Below are positions 47,328-54,618 of a DNA stretch of 64,000 nucleotides, piece after piece; the stretch's first letter is position 1; every line of letters starts with the position of its first letter. The DNA lies in NCBI GenBank assembly GCA_017615755.1, contig JAFZZM010000016.1, positions 1 through 64,000 of the forward strand, in the 5' to 3' direction. This stretch comes from Clostridiales bacterium (GTDB lineage: Bacteria > Bacillota > Clostridia > Saccharofermentanales > Saccharofermentanaceae). The notes beneath the pieces were generated by a model. The model was not told the DNA's origin and made no database searches. It worked only from the letters and a program-made list of their open reading frames with translations. The position numbers were made by a program, and so were the translations under genes.

Positions 47328-47903
47328 ATGGAAATCGGAAAGCGGATCAGAGAACTCCGGAATGCCAAGGGCTGGAACCAGGAAGAGTTTGCCGAGAAGA
47401 CGTATGTGTCGCGGCAGACGATCTCAAGCTGGGAAAACGACAAAAGTTACCCGGACATCAAGAGCCTGCTTCTGATGAGTGAGCTTTTCGGTGTGTCTCT
47501 CGATGAACTGATCAAAGGAGACATCGTGACTATGAAAAAGGAGATCAGCAGCGAATCGATCCGGGAATACCGGTTCTGGAGCAATATCTTTGCGGTAGGT
47601 TTTCTGATCGGCGTGATCATACCCTACCCGCTGATCCATTATCTGAAGATCTATGGCGCCATTATTCTTGCACTGTATTTCATCGCACTCATTGCGCTGA
47701 GCCTGAAAGTGGAAGTCTTAAAGAAGAATAATGACATCCAGACGTATAAGGAGATCGTTGCTTTTTCTGAGGGAAAAGAACTTTCCTCGGAGGAGAAGGT
47801 GGCGGAAAAGGCGAAGCGGCCGTACCAGAAGATCCTTCTCGGACTTGGCTCGGCAGCCTTGACTTTGGCAGTAATGATGCTGTTTCATTTCCTTCTCGGA
47901 TAG
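47328..47903 (+). CDS. XRE family regulator with C-terminal membrane segments
   Basis: The N-terminal helix-turn-helix (residues 1-60; IGKRIRELRNAKGWNQEEFAEKTYVSRQTISSWENDKSYPDIKSLLLMSELF) is a textbook XRE domain. It is followed by a linker and hydrophobic segments at about 85-100, 105-125 and 172-190, so this is a membrane-bound regulator of a type common in Firmicutes. 191 residues. It has no obvious partner gene; the downstream phosphoesterase is 88 bp away. Confidence 0.88.
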   Translation: MEIGKRIRELRNAKGWNQEEFAEKTYVSRQTISSWENDKSYPDIKSLLLMSELFGVSLDELIKGDIVTMKKEISSESIREYRFWSNIFAVGFLIGVIIPYPLIHYLKIYGAIILALYFIALIALSLKVEVLKKNNDIQTYKEIVAFSEGKELSSEEKVAEKAKRPYQKILLGLGSAALTLAVMMLFHFLLG

Positions 47904-47991
47904 AGATCTCTTCTATTTGCATTTGCCGGGAATTCCTGTATAATCCCCTCTGTAAAAACACGGAGGATAGCTCTTACTGAGCACATGACAT

Positions 47992-49116
47992 ATGTTTTTA
48001 GCTTTATTTGTTGTGATCATACTGCTGCTCCTTCTGGGGATGTACTACCTGGCAACGCGTATCAGAAACATTATTCTGAAAGGCGAAGACCCGAAGAAAG
48101 TAACGAAAGAGAAACGCCGCAAAGCGATGCTGATCGCGGCGGTCGTAGTGTTGCCACTCTTTGTCTGGTGCATCCTTAAACCCTATGTGGCGGTCGTCGC
48201 CGTGCTTCACCTGATTATTTTCTGGGCGCTGATCGAGCTTGTCTTCAGTATTGTCGACATGATCCGCAACCGGAAAAACAAAGATACAGAGGCAAAGAAA
48301 AAACAGACCTTCCCGTGCTGGCTTGCCGGAGCGCTGGCCATAGTGATCTGCTCTGTATATATGGGCGCCGCCTATTATCTGGCCCACCACGTATATGAGA
48401 CCCGTTATGAAATCAAGACTACGAAAACCGTCGCCCCGCTGCGCATCGCGCTGATTGCCGATTCCCATATCGGTGCCTGCTTTGACGGAGAGGGATTTGC
48501 CGAACATATCAAGACGATCGAAAAACAGAATCCGGATATCCTCGTGATCTCCGGCGACTATGTGGATGACGACACGAAGCGTGCGGATATGGAAGTCTGC
48601 TGTGCCGCGCTCGGAAACATGAAGACGACCTACGGCGTGTTCTATGTTCCCGGCAATCACGACAAAGGATACAGCAGCTACCGCGATTTCACCTACGATG
48701 ACCTGATCTCGGAACTTAAGAAGAATAATGTCACGGTGCTTCAGGACGAAGTGGCCGAAGTCGGTGAGAATTACTATGTCGTGGGACGTAAGGACAGAAG
48801 CATGAAGCGCATGGATATTTCCGAACTGACGGCTTCGCTGGATCCTTCGAAGTTTGTGATCGTTTTAGACCATCAGCCGAACGACTATAAGGCGGAATCG
48901 CAGGCAAACTGCGACCTGGTCCTCAGCGGACATACCCACGGCGGACAGATGATCCCGATCGGTCCTTTCGGCGAACTGATCGGTGCCAACGATGCGACAT
49001 ATGGAAAAGAAACGCGCGGGAATACGACCTTCATCGTTACCTCAGGTATCGCAGACTGGGCGATCCCATATAAGACCGGTACGATCTCCGAATATGTCCT
49101 GATCGATGTGAACTGA
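47992..49116 (+). CDS. Membrane-anchored metallophosphoesterase (YkuE/YaeI-like)
   Basis: 374 residues. Four hydrophobic helices occupy the first ~140 residues. A calcineurin-type phosphoesterase domain follows with the full metal set: ADSHIG (about 158), GDYVDDD (about 186), PGNHD (about 219) and SGHTHGGQM (about 310). Similar proteins act on lipid A-type or lipid-linked phosphates; the substrate here is unknown. An in-frame stop precedes the ATG by one codon, so this start is forced, although the GGAGG lies about 25 bases upstream. Confidence 0.9.
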   Translation: MFLALFVVIILLLLLGMYYLATRIRNIILKGEDPKKVTKEKRRKAMLIAAVVVLPLFVWCILKPYVAVVAVLHLIIFWALIELVFSIVDMIRNRKNKDTEAKKKQTFPCWLAGALAIVICSVYMGAAYYLAHHVYETRYEIKTTKTVAPLRIALIADSHIGACFDGEGFAEHIKTIEKQNPDILVISGDYVDDDTKRADMEVCCAALGNMKTTYGVFYVPGNHDKGYSSYRDFTYDDLISELKKNNVTVLQDEVAEVGENYYVVGRKDRSMKRMDISELTASLDPSKFVIVLDHQPNDYKAESQANCDLVLSGHTHGGQMIPIGPFGELIGANDATYGKETRGNTTFIVTSGIADWAIPYKTGTISEYVLIDVN

Positions 49117-49123
49117 TAAGAAA

Positions 49124-49150
49124 GGCCCGCTTTGAAAGCGGGCCAATTTA
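49124..49150. terminator. Bidirectional terminator
   Basis: Perfect 10-bp stem GGCCCGCTTT/AAAGCGGGCC around one G, flanked by A/T-rich sequence. It lies between convergent genes. Confidence 0.85.
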
Positions 49151-50860
49151 TTAACTGTCTTTTTCATCCAGGCTGGTGTAGTAGGCCTCAAGATTAGGCC
49201 GGGCCGCTTCATAGAAACGTTGCAGTCCGGGATCGAACTGTGTGCCCATGCCTTCCATGATGATCGAATCTGTTTTTTCAAAAGACATGCTGTCCTTATA
49301 GACACGTTTGCTGACCAGAGCGTCGTAAACATCGGCAATGGCCATGATGCGCGCTTCCAGAGGAATGGCTTCTCCGGCAAGTTTTTCCGGATAACCGGTC
49401 CCGTCCCAGCGCTCGTGATGGTAATGGGCCACATTCACGGCGACCCGGTGGAATTCCTTGTCGTCGGTATCTTTCAGGATCTCATCCACGATCCTCGCGC
49501 CCTCGGGCGCATGTGCTTTCATCTTATCGAATTCTTCCGGCGTGAATCTTCCGGGTTTTCTCAGTACGGCATCGTCAACGGCGATCTTGCCCAGGTCGTG
49601 CATTGGTGCAGCCTTGATCACGTTATTACAGAATGTCGGGGTCAGCACCGGGTTTGTCTCTTTCAGCATCTCATCGATCAGGATACGCACACCCTGACTG
49701 GTACGCTTGATATGACCACCGGTCGAGTTGTCGCGGCTTTCAACCATGGCCGCCATACTGACGATCAGGCGGTCATGCATCTTGACCAGATTCTCGGTCT
49801 TCTCCTGCACTTCGGATTCAAGCTCCGCCGTAAACTTGTCGAGAAGTTCGATGTACTGGATATCTGTTGTGTCATCGGTAATGAAGAACTGGTAGCCACG
49901 GCGCTGCCTGCCGTCATAAAGATAGTTCACATCGACCTGATACACTTTATCGCTGCCCTCGCTTCTGTAGTGGAAGGAGTTGCATTTCTCATCGTTTTGA
50001 AAAGCTCTGATCCACTTTCCGGCAGTGGTGTCCAGAAGCGGGACCGTGGTAATGGACTGATCGATGTCCACCTCGTTTATCAGGGGGAAGTACTTTTCCG
50101 CCGTCTGGTTCGAGCCCAGATAGCAAAGCTTGAAATCAAAGGAGATAAAGCCGGTCTCGCCCTTTTCGACCAGAGAGTCGATGCCGGAATCGTTGATGTC
50201 GTAAAGACCGATCTTATAGACGATGAGAAGGTACATGACCTGGGCGAAAACATAAGCGATCGGGATAAGTTCGATCTTGTTCGTGAACAGTCTTCCGCCG
50301 AAGAATGCGATCATCGAAACGACGACCGGGATAAAGAGCAGGTGGATGATCTTGTGGGAGACCTTCTTACGCTGACGGTAACTGAAGATCAGCGCCGCAA
50401 GGCTCATGAGGAAATAGAAGATGACCATGGCATAGAACACTGTGTGCATGATCCCGAATTGTTTGTCCGTGATGATGGTAATGCCGCCGAATCTATCCGT
50501 TCCGATAGTCTTGTAAAAGATCGGATTACGCCCGATGGAGAATGTTGCGGCATAGACAGCTGTGCTGAGAAGAAAAAAGATCAGACGGTGAATGCGCTTG
50601 AGCGGAATGTGGCAAAGACCGAAGATGGTCAGCATGACAAACAGTATGGAATAACAACCGCCGAGGAAGGTGATACGGAGAGCCAGAATGGCTTCATGCA
50701 AGGTGTTTGACTGCGCCAGAGCCACATAGCCGAGGTTGCAGACCGGGATCAGAAAATATAGTAACGTGATATGCACATCGAAGTGCTTGTGCCACATGAA
50801 TACATAGAAAAAAGTCAGACAGACCGAGAGAATGAAAAAAGTTTCATAGTAAAATAGCAT
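49151..50860 (-). CDS. Membrane HD-GYP domain protein, putative c-di-GMP phosphodiesterase
   Basis: 569 residues. The N-terminal ~220 form seven or more transmembrane helices resembling the 7TM sensor module of some histidine kinases. A PAS-like region follows (about 225-335), then a coiled coil (LLDKFTAELESEVQEKTENL). The HD-GYP domain (about 355-560) has MVESRDNSTGGHIKRTS, APMHDLGKIAVDDAVLRKPG and HHERWDGTGYPEKLAGEAIPLEARIMAIADVYDAL. The HD dyad and the GYP-region residues are intact, so catalysis is plausible. It probably senses a membrane or extracellular signal and lowers c-di-GMP or a related dinucleotide. Confidence 0.9.
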   Translation of the reverse strand: MLFYYETFFILSVCLTFFYVFMWHKHFDVHITLLYFLIPVCNLGYVALAQSNTLHEAILALRITFLGGCYSILFVMLTIFGLCHIPLKRIHRLIFFLLSTAVYAATFSIGRNPIFYKTIGTDRFGGITIITDKQFGIMHTVFYAMVIFYFLMSLAALIFSYRQRKKVSHKIIHLLFIPVVVSMIAFFGGRLFTNKIELIPIAYVFAQVMYLLIVYKIGLYDINDSGIDSLVEKGETGFISFDFKLCYLGSNQTAEKYFPLINEVDIDQSITTVPLLDTTAGKWIRAFQNDEKCNSFHYRSEGSDKVYQVDVNYLYDGRQRRGYQFFITDDTTDIQYIELLDKFTAELESEVQEKTENLVKMHDRLIVSMAAMVESRDNSTGGHIKRTSQGVRILIDEMLKETNPVLTPTFCNNVIKAAPMHDLGKIAVDDAVLRKPGRFTPEEFDKMKAHAPEGARIVDEILKDTDDKEFHRVAVNVAHYHHERWDGTGYPEKLAGEAIPLEARIMAIADVYDALVSKRVYKDSMSFEKTDSIIMEGMGTQFDPGLQRFYEAARPNLEAYYTSLDEKDS

Positions 50861-51105
50861 ATACAGATCACCCCATTACTGAATTGCTGTTTGTTGAGAC
50901 TAACCATTTCAACAATGCGATTATAGCATGACGGTTTTTGAATTTTCGGGATTTGATATAATGTTACCGAAATGTTTACGATTCAGAAACGGATTGAAAG
51001 ACGGGAAAAGAAGAAAAAATACTTTATGTAGGTGACGATTCTTTTACGGCACGTTCCGGATGAGGTTGTATACTTGACGCAAAAGAAAAAGAGTAGGTAC
51101 GAAAA

Positions 51106-51810
51106 ATGAAAAAGAAAACATTATCTGTATTTTGTCTCACAATGGCCATGGGACTGACCATGGCCGGCTGCAGCTCAAAAGAGACGACTAAAGCATCAGA
51201 CATTACATTTGCTTCCACGGAAGTGACAACGACTGAAACGACAAAAGAAGAAACGACTTCTGCTTCCGAGAGTTCTCAGGATACAAGTGAGACCGGGATC
51301 ACGATCAATGAAGAACCATCGGATTTCGGTGACGAGAGAAACAAGTTCTCCAAAGACAGAAGTACCGGTGAGGTGAAATTCTCGACAAGAGACCGTGAAG
51401 GAAAAGTTGTTGACGATTCGATCTTTTCCGGCCACAAAGTTACCATGCTGAATTTCTTCGAGCCATGGTGCGGACCTTGTGTAGCAGAAATGCCGGGCCT
51501 GGAGAAGCTTTCCCAGTCATATGAATCTTCGGATTTCCAGATCATCGGCTTCTATGCCCAGTATCCTTCAGATGATCTCGATAAAGAGATGGATGAGGTC
51601 CTGGCTGAGACGAAGGTGACCTATCCGATCCTGTTTTTCACATCAGAACTGAAGGACCTGACAACAGAATATGTTCCGACGACCGTTTTCGTTGACGAGA
51701 ATGGTAATGTCATCACGATTGAAAACGAGGACAAGCTCCTGGTCGGCTCCCGTTCGGAATCGGATTGGAAAGCACTGATCGATAAGGCGATCGCACAGGT
51801 TTCACAGTAA
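51106..51810 (+). CDS. TlpA/ResA-like thioredoxin lipoprotein
   Basis: Lipoprotein signal with lipobox MAGC (Cys about residue 22), a Thr/Ser/Glu linker, then a thioredoxin domain (about 75-234) with the redox motif EPWCGPCVAEMPGLEKL and the cis-Pro region YVPTTVFVDENGN. Predicted extracytoplasmic disulfide reductase. 234 residues. It leads a three-gene module with a CXXC peptide and a membrane polyferredoxin, which suggests that reducing power is delivered across the membrane to this protein. Confidence 0.9.
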   Translation: MKKKTLSVFCLTMAMGLTMAGCSSKETTKASDITFASTEVTTTETTKEETTSASESSQDTSETGITINEEPSDFGDERNKFSKDRSTGEVKFSTRDREGKVVDDSIFSGHKVTMLNFFEPWCGPCVAEMPGLEKLSQSYESSDFQIIGFYAQYPSDDLDKEMDEVLAETKVTYPILFFTSELKDLTTEYVPTTVFVDENGNVITIENEDKLLVGSRSESDWKALIDKAIAQVSQ

Positions 51811-51848
51811 GTAGATGTGTATAGAGAGAAACGGTTGAGGTTCGCAAA

Positions 51849-51998
51849 GTGAAGAGCTTTTTCAAAGAAAACAAAGTGGCCATACTGCTGCTCGTCGGAG
51901 CTGCAGCGCTGATCTTTGTCGGACTTTTCCGTTCCCAGACATCGGCGGTACTCAGTAAAGCGGTACGTATTTGTATGGAGTGTGTCGGCCTTGGATGA
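51849..51998 (+). CDS. Small CXXC-motif membrane peptide (CD1871A-like)
   Basis: GTG start with TTGAGG eight bases upstream; 49 residues. A charged N-terminus (KSFFKENK) is followed by one transmembrane helix (VAILLLVGAAALIFVGLF) and then a tail ending AVRICMECVGLG, whose Cys-x-x-Cys is the hallmark of this small family. Its last 8 bp overlap the probable TTG start of the polyferredoxin gene. The family usually occurs between a thioredoxin lipoprotein and a 4Fe-4S membrane protein, exactly as here. Probable thiol relay. Confidence 0.85.
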   Translation: MKSFFKENKVAILLLVGAAALIFVGLFRSQTSAVLSKAVRICMECVGLG

Positions 51999-52917
51999 GA
52001 AGAAGCTAGAACAGAATCAGAAGGATCCGGGAAAGAAGAAAACGGGCAGATCCGGTTCGCGGCGTCTGGTGATCCAGTCCATCGCGGCACTGATCCAGAA
52101 TGCCAATCTGAAGGGATTCTTTACCGGAAAGATCTATACCGGCACCACGAAGAAGGTCTGCGTTCCGGGCCTGAACTGCTATTCCTGCCCCGGAGCGGTC
52201 GGTGCATGCCCGATCGGATCCCTGCAGAACTTCCTCGGTGGATTGAAATTCCGTTTCCCGTACTATGTGCTGGGACTGCTTATATTCTTCGGTGCACTCC
52301 TGGGCCGCGTCGTCTGCGGATTCCTATGTCCTTTCGGACTTCTGCAGGATCTTCTTTTCATGATCCCTTTCTACAAGAAGAACCGCTTCAAGGTGGATCG
52401 TTTTCTGCGTTATCTGAAGTATGCGGTACTTCTTGTCCTGGTGATCATCCTGCCGCTCTGTATCCCTTTGACCCCGACATACTGCAAATATCTTTGCCCG
52501 TCCGGGACCACTGCCGGCCTGTTCCTGTCCTTTGCCAACAGCTCGCTGCGACGCCGCCTCGGTAAACTCTTTGCCTGGAAAGCGGTCGTTCTGGGTATCG
52601 TGGTCGTATCTTCCCTGATCGTATACCGGCCATTCTGCAAATACCTTTGCCCGCTGGGTGCTTTTTACGGATTCTTCAACCGCTTTGCGATCTTCCGCAT
52701 GCACTTCGATGCGGAAAAATGCGTGCACTGCCAGGCCTGCGTGAAGGCGTGCAAAATGAATGTCGACCCGACAAAACACCCCAACAGCATGGAGTGTATC
52801 CGCTGCGGAGACTGTGTCCGGGCATGCCCGCAATCGGCACTGGAGCAAGGGTTCGGGAAAGGTCATTCCGGAAAAACAAAAAAGGAGATGTCTCAAAACC
52901 ATACTGCCGAATTATAA
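51991..52917 (+). CDS. Membrane polyferredoxin (NapH/Fer4_5-like 4Fe-4S protein)
   Basis: The best start is the TTG at 51991 (GGAG ten bases upstream), overlapping the CXXC gene; an ATG at 51916 would overlap it much further. About 308 residues with four or five transmembrane helices. Cysteine motifs are CVPGLNCYSCPGAVGACP, VCGFLCPFG, CKYLCPSG, CKYLCPLG, then two classical 4Fe-4S sets CVHCQACVKACK and CIRCGDCVRACP. Predicted to pass electrons from cytosolic ferredoxin-like carriers to the CXXC peptide and the thioredoxin lipoprotein. The acceptor chain is inferred from gene order. Confidence 0.88.
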   Translation: MDEKKLEQNQKDPGKKKTGRSGSRRLVIQSIAALIQNANLKGFFTGKIYTGTTKKVCVPGLNCYSCPGAVGACPIGSLQNFLGGLKFRFPYYVLGLLIFFGALLGRVVCGFLCPFGLLQDLLFMIPFYKKNRFKVDRFLRYLKYAVLLVLVIILPLCIPLTPTYCKYLCPSGTTAGLFLSFANSSLRRRLGKLFAWKAVVLGIVVVSSLIVYRPFCKYLCPLGAFYGFFNRFAIFRMHFDAEKCVHCQACVKACKMNVDPTKHPNSMECIRCGDCVRACPQSALEQGFGKGHSGKTKKEMSQNHTAEL

Positions 52918-52945
52918 CGTTCAGTCAGGTGGAACCGGGAGTTTT

Positions 52946-52979
52946 ACATACCTTTTTAGAAAAAAACGTGTAAAAGTAT
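52946..52979. repeat. Isolated copy of the 34-bp palindromic-ended element
   Basis: Exactly 34 bp, opening CATACCTTTT and closing AAAAGTATG, as in the 39984-40270 array. It lies 28 bp after the polyferredoxin stop. Confidence 0.8.
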
Positions 52980-53116
52980 GCATTTTTCCTATACCCCCTC
53001 CCCCATATCGGCACATATCGGAGAGAGTAAAGACCGATACTGCTTTCATCCCGTACGGAAAGCACTTGGATCTGTTACTTCAGACCATCAATTTAACAGC
53101 AGAGCGGAAAGAAATG

Positions 53117-53150
53117 CATACTTTTTTTGAAAAAATCTGAGTAAAGTATG
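53117..53150. repeat. Second isolated copy of the 34-bp element
   Basis: Exactly 34 bp, CATACTTTTT to AAAGTATG, 171 bp after the previous copy (start to start). The interval is not a multiple of 63, so a deleted or decayed array is possible. The 447-bp gap 52918-53364 otherwise holds a C/G dyad and a terminator. Confidence 0.8.
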
Positions 53151-53173
53151 AATTCACATCTTCAAAATCGTCT

Positions 53174-53196
53174 GTATACCCCCCGGGGGTATACAA
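53174..53196. promoter_or_regulatory. CsoR-like operator dyad without an adjacent target gene
   Basis: TGTATACCCCC and GGGGGTATACA form an exact 11-bp dyad around one central C (coordinates within one base). TATA-flanked C/G tracts of this kind are typical operators of CsoR/RcnR/CstR-type copper, formaldehyde or persulfide sensors. No promoter-gene pair fits it here: flanking genes converge on the gap. It may be a relic of a lost gene, or act as a transcript hairpin. A related TATACCCCCTCCCCC occurs at about 52991. Confidence 0.45.
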
Positions 53197-53301
53197 AGAA
53201 CCGGATCAGATATTCATGCGGAAAAAGAACTCGTGCCCCCCAAAGTGAAACACCATCATCTGTCCGGCAAACCCATACCACCCGGTTTTCGCCCACAAGA
53301 A

Positions 53302-53342
53302 AAGGGACCATCTCGTAGTTTTGAGACAGCCCCTTTTTGTTT
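53302..53342. terminator. Terminator-like hairpin before the ddl 3' end
   Basis: AAAAGGG and CCCCTTTTT arms with an inner CTC/GAG stem. The A- and T-tracts on both sides suit termination in either direction. Confidence 0.6.
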
Positions 53343-53364
53343 GATTCAATTTTCAAATCGGCGT

Positions 53365-54411
53365 TTATGCCTTTTTGCTTGCGGAAAGCACCAGCTTCTC
53401 GCAGAGGTCTTCGTAACCGATGCCTGCTGCGCGGGCTTCCTGCGGGATCAGACTGTTCGGTGTCATACCCGGAAGGTTATTTGCCTCGAGGCAGTAGAAC
53501 TTGCCATCTTCTTCAGAAAGAATGAAGTCTACACGAGAATAGTTACCCAGACCGAGCGCACGGTGTACGGCCACAGCCAGACCCTGCGCTTCTTTCGTCT
53601 GCTCCTCGGTAAGCGCCGCCGGGCAGATCTCGGTAGTAGCATTTGCCTGATATTTGTTCTTGTAATCGTAGAATCCGACTTTCGGGATGATCTCGATGAT
53701 CGGCAGCGCCTCGCCATCGAGTACGCCGATCGAGAACTCGCGTCCATGGATCATTTTCTCTACGAGACAGGTGTTCTCATACTTGGTCGAATAAGTTATA
53801 GCTGCTTCCCATTCGCTCTCATCGTGTACGATGGAAACGCCGCAGGAACTGCCGCAACCGATTGGCTTTACGACACACGGGAAGCCGATCTGCTCACGGA
53901 TCATGGCGATATCGTGCTTCTTAGGATCGAAGATGACCCAGTCTGCGGTAGGAATATCGAAGTGGCGCAGAAGCGTCTTGCTCAGATGTTTGTCCATGGC
54001 CAGAGCACATGCCAGATAGCCGGAACCGGTATACGGAACATCGATGCAGTCCAGTACAGCCTGAAGACGGCCGTTCTCGCCCATGCCGCCATGGCAGCCT
54101 ACGAAGACCGCATCGGCCTTCTTGCAAAGATCGAGCACACCCGGACCGACCAGCTCGCGGCGTCCGCCGTGAGAAGCGATCAGGGCCTCAAGATCCGGCT
54201 CTGTTTCCGGAATGGAATAGGAAAATGTCTTTCCGGATTCTTTCGTTACAAAAGCACTGTCGAGGTCTTCCGTGTCGGAGAGACCTTCGTATACGTCTAC
54301 GAATGCTACATCGTGGCCCTTGGAAAGAAGGGCATTGGAGATAAGACTTGCGGAACAAAGAGAAACGTCACGCTCTGGACTGATACCGCCACCTAAAACT
54401 ACTATTTTCAT
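53365..54411 (-). CDS. ddl: D-alanine--D-alanine ligase
   Basis: ATP-grasp enzyme making the D-Ala-D-Ala dipeptide of peptidoglycan. 348 residues. Motifs are VVLGGGISPERDVSLCSA (residues 3-20), GCHGGMGENGRLQAVLD, CVVKPIGCGSSCGVSIV (ATP-binding, about 180), EKMIHGREFSIGVLDG, IIEIIPKVGFYDYKNKY and the late metal/phosphate segment FYCLEANNLPGMTPNSLIPQ. The FYDYKNKY segment has the aromatic pattern of D-Ala ligases rather than clear VanA-type D-Lac ligases, but this cannot be settled by eye. Monocistronic. Confidence 0.94.
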   Translation of the reverse strand: MKIVVLGGGISPERDVSLCSASLISNALLSKGHDVAFVDVYEGLSDTEDLDSAFVTKESGKTFSYSIPETEPDLEALIASHGGRRELVGPGVLDLCKKADAVFVGCHGGMGENGRLQAVLDCIDVPYTGSGYLACALAMDKHLSKTLLRHFDIPTADWVIFDPKKHDIAMIREQIGFPCVVKPIGCGSSCGVSIVHDESEWEAAITYSTKYENTCLVEKMIHGREFSIGVLDGEALPIIEIIPKVGFYDYKNKYQANATTEICPAALTEEQTKEAQGLAVAVHRALGLGNYSRVDFILSEEDGKFYCLEANNLPGMTPNSLIPQEARAAGIGYEDLCEKLVLSASKKA

Positions 54412-54618
54412 GAGAATGCCTCCATTTAATGATTCTCCGGCGCAAGGACTGCCGCGATCTTTCCCGGCAGGGAACTCTTGCGTACCCCACGATTATACAT
54501 GATTTCGGGAAAATGCAGAGGATTTTTTATGATTTGTAATGAAAGAGTAGGATTTTTATGTGACGGAGGGCGCTTGTAATGGTATGATAGTGGGGTATAA
54601 GTAGGTGGAGGTCGCAAT

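Noticed and set aside
53233..54396. Plus-strand open frame downstream of the CsoR-like dyad, a possible target gene
   Set aside because: It is the antisense of ddl, with no ribosome site and no recognisable protein.
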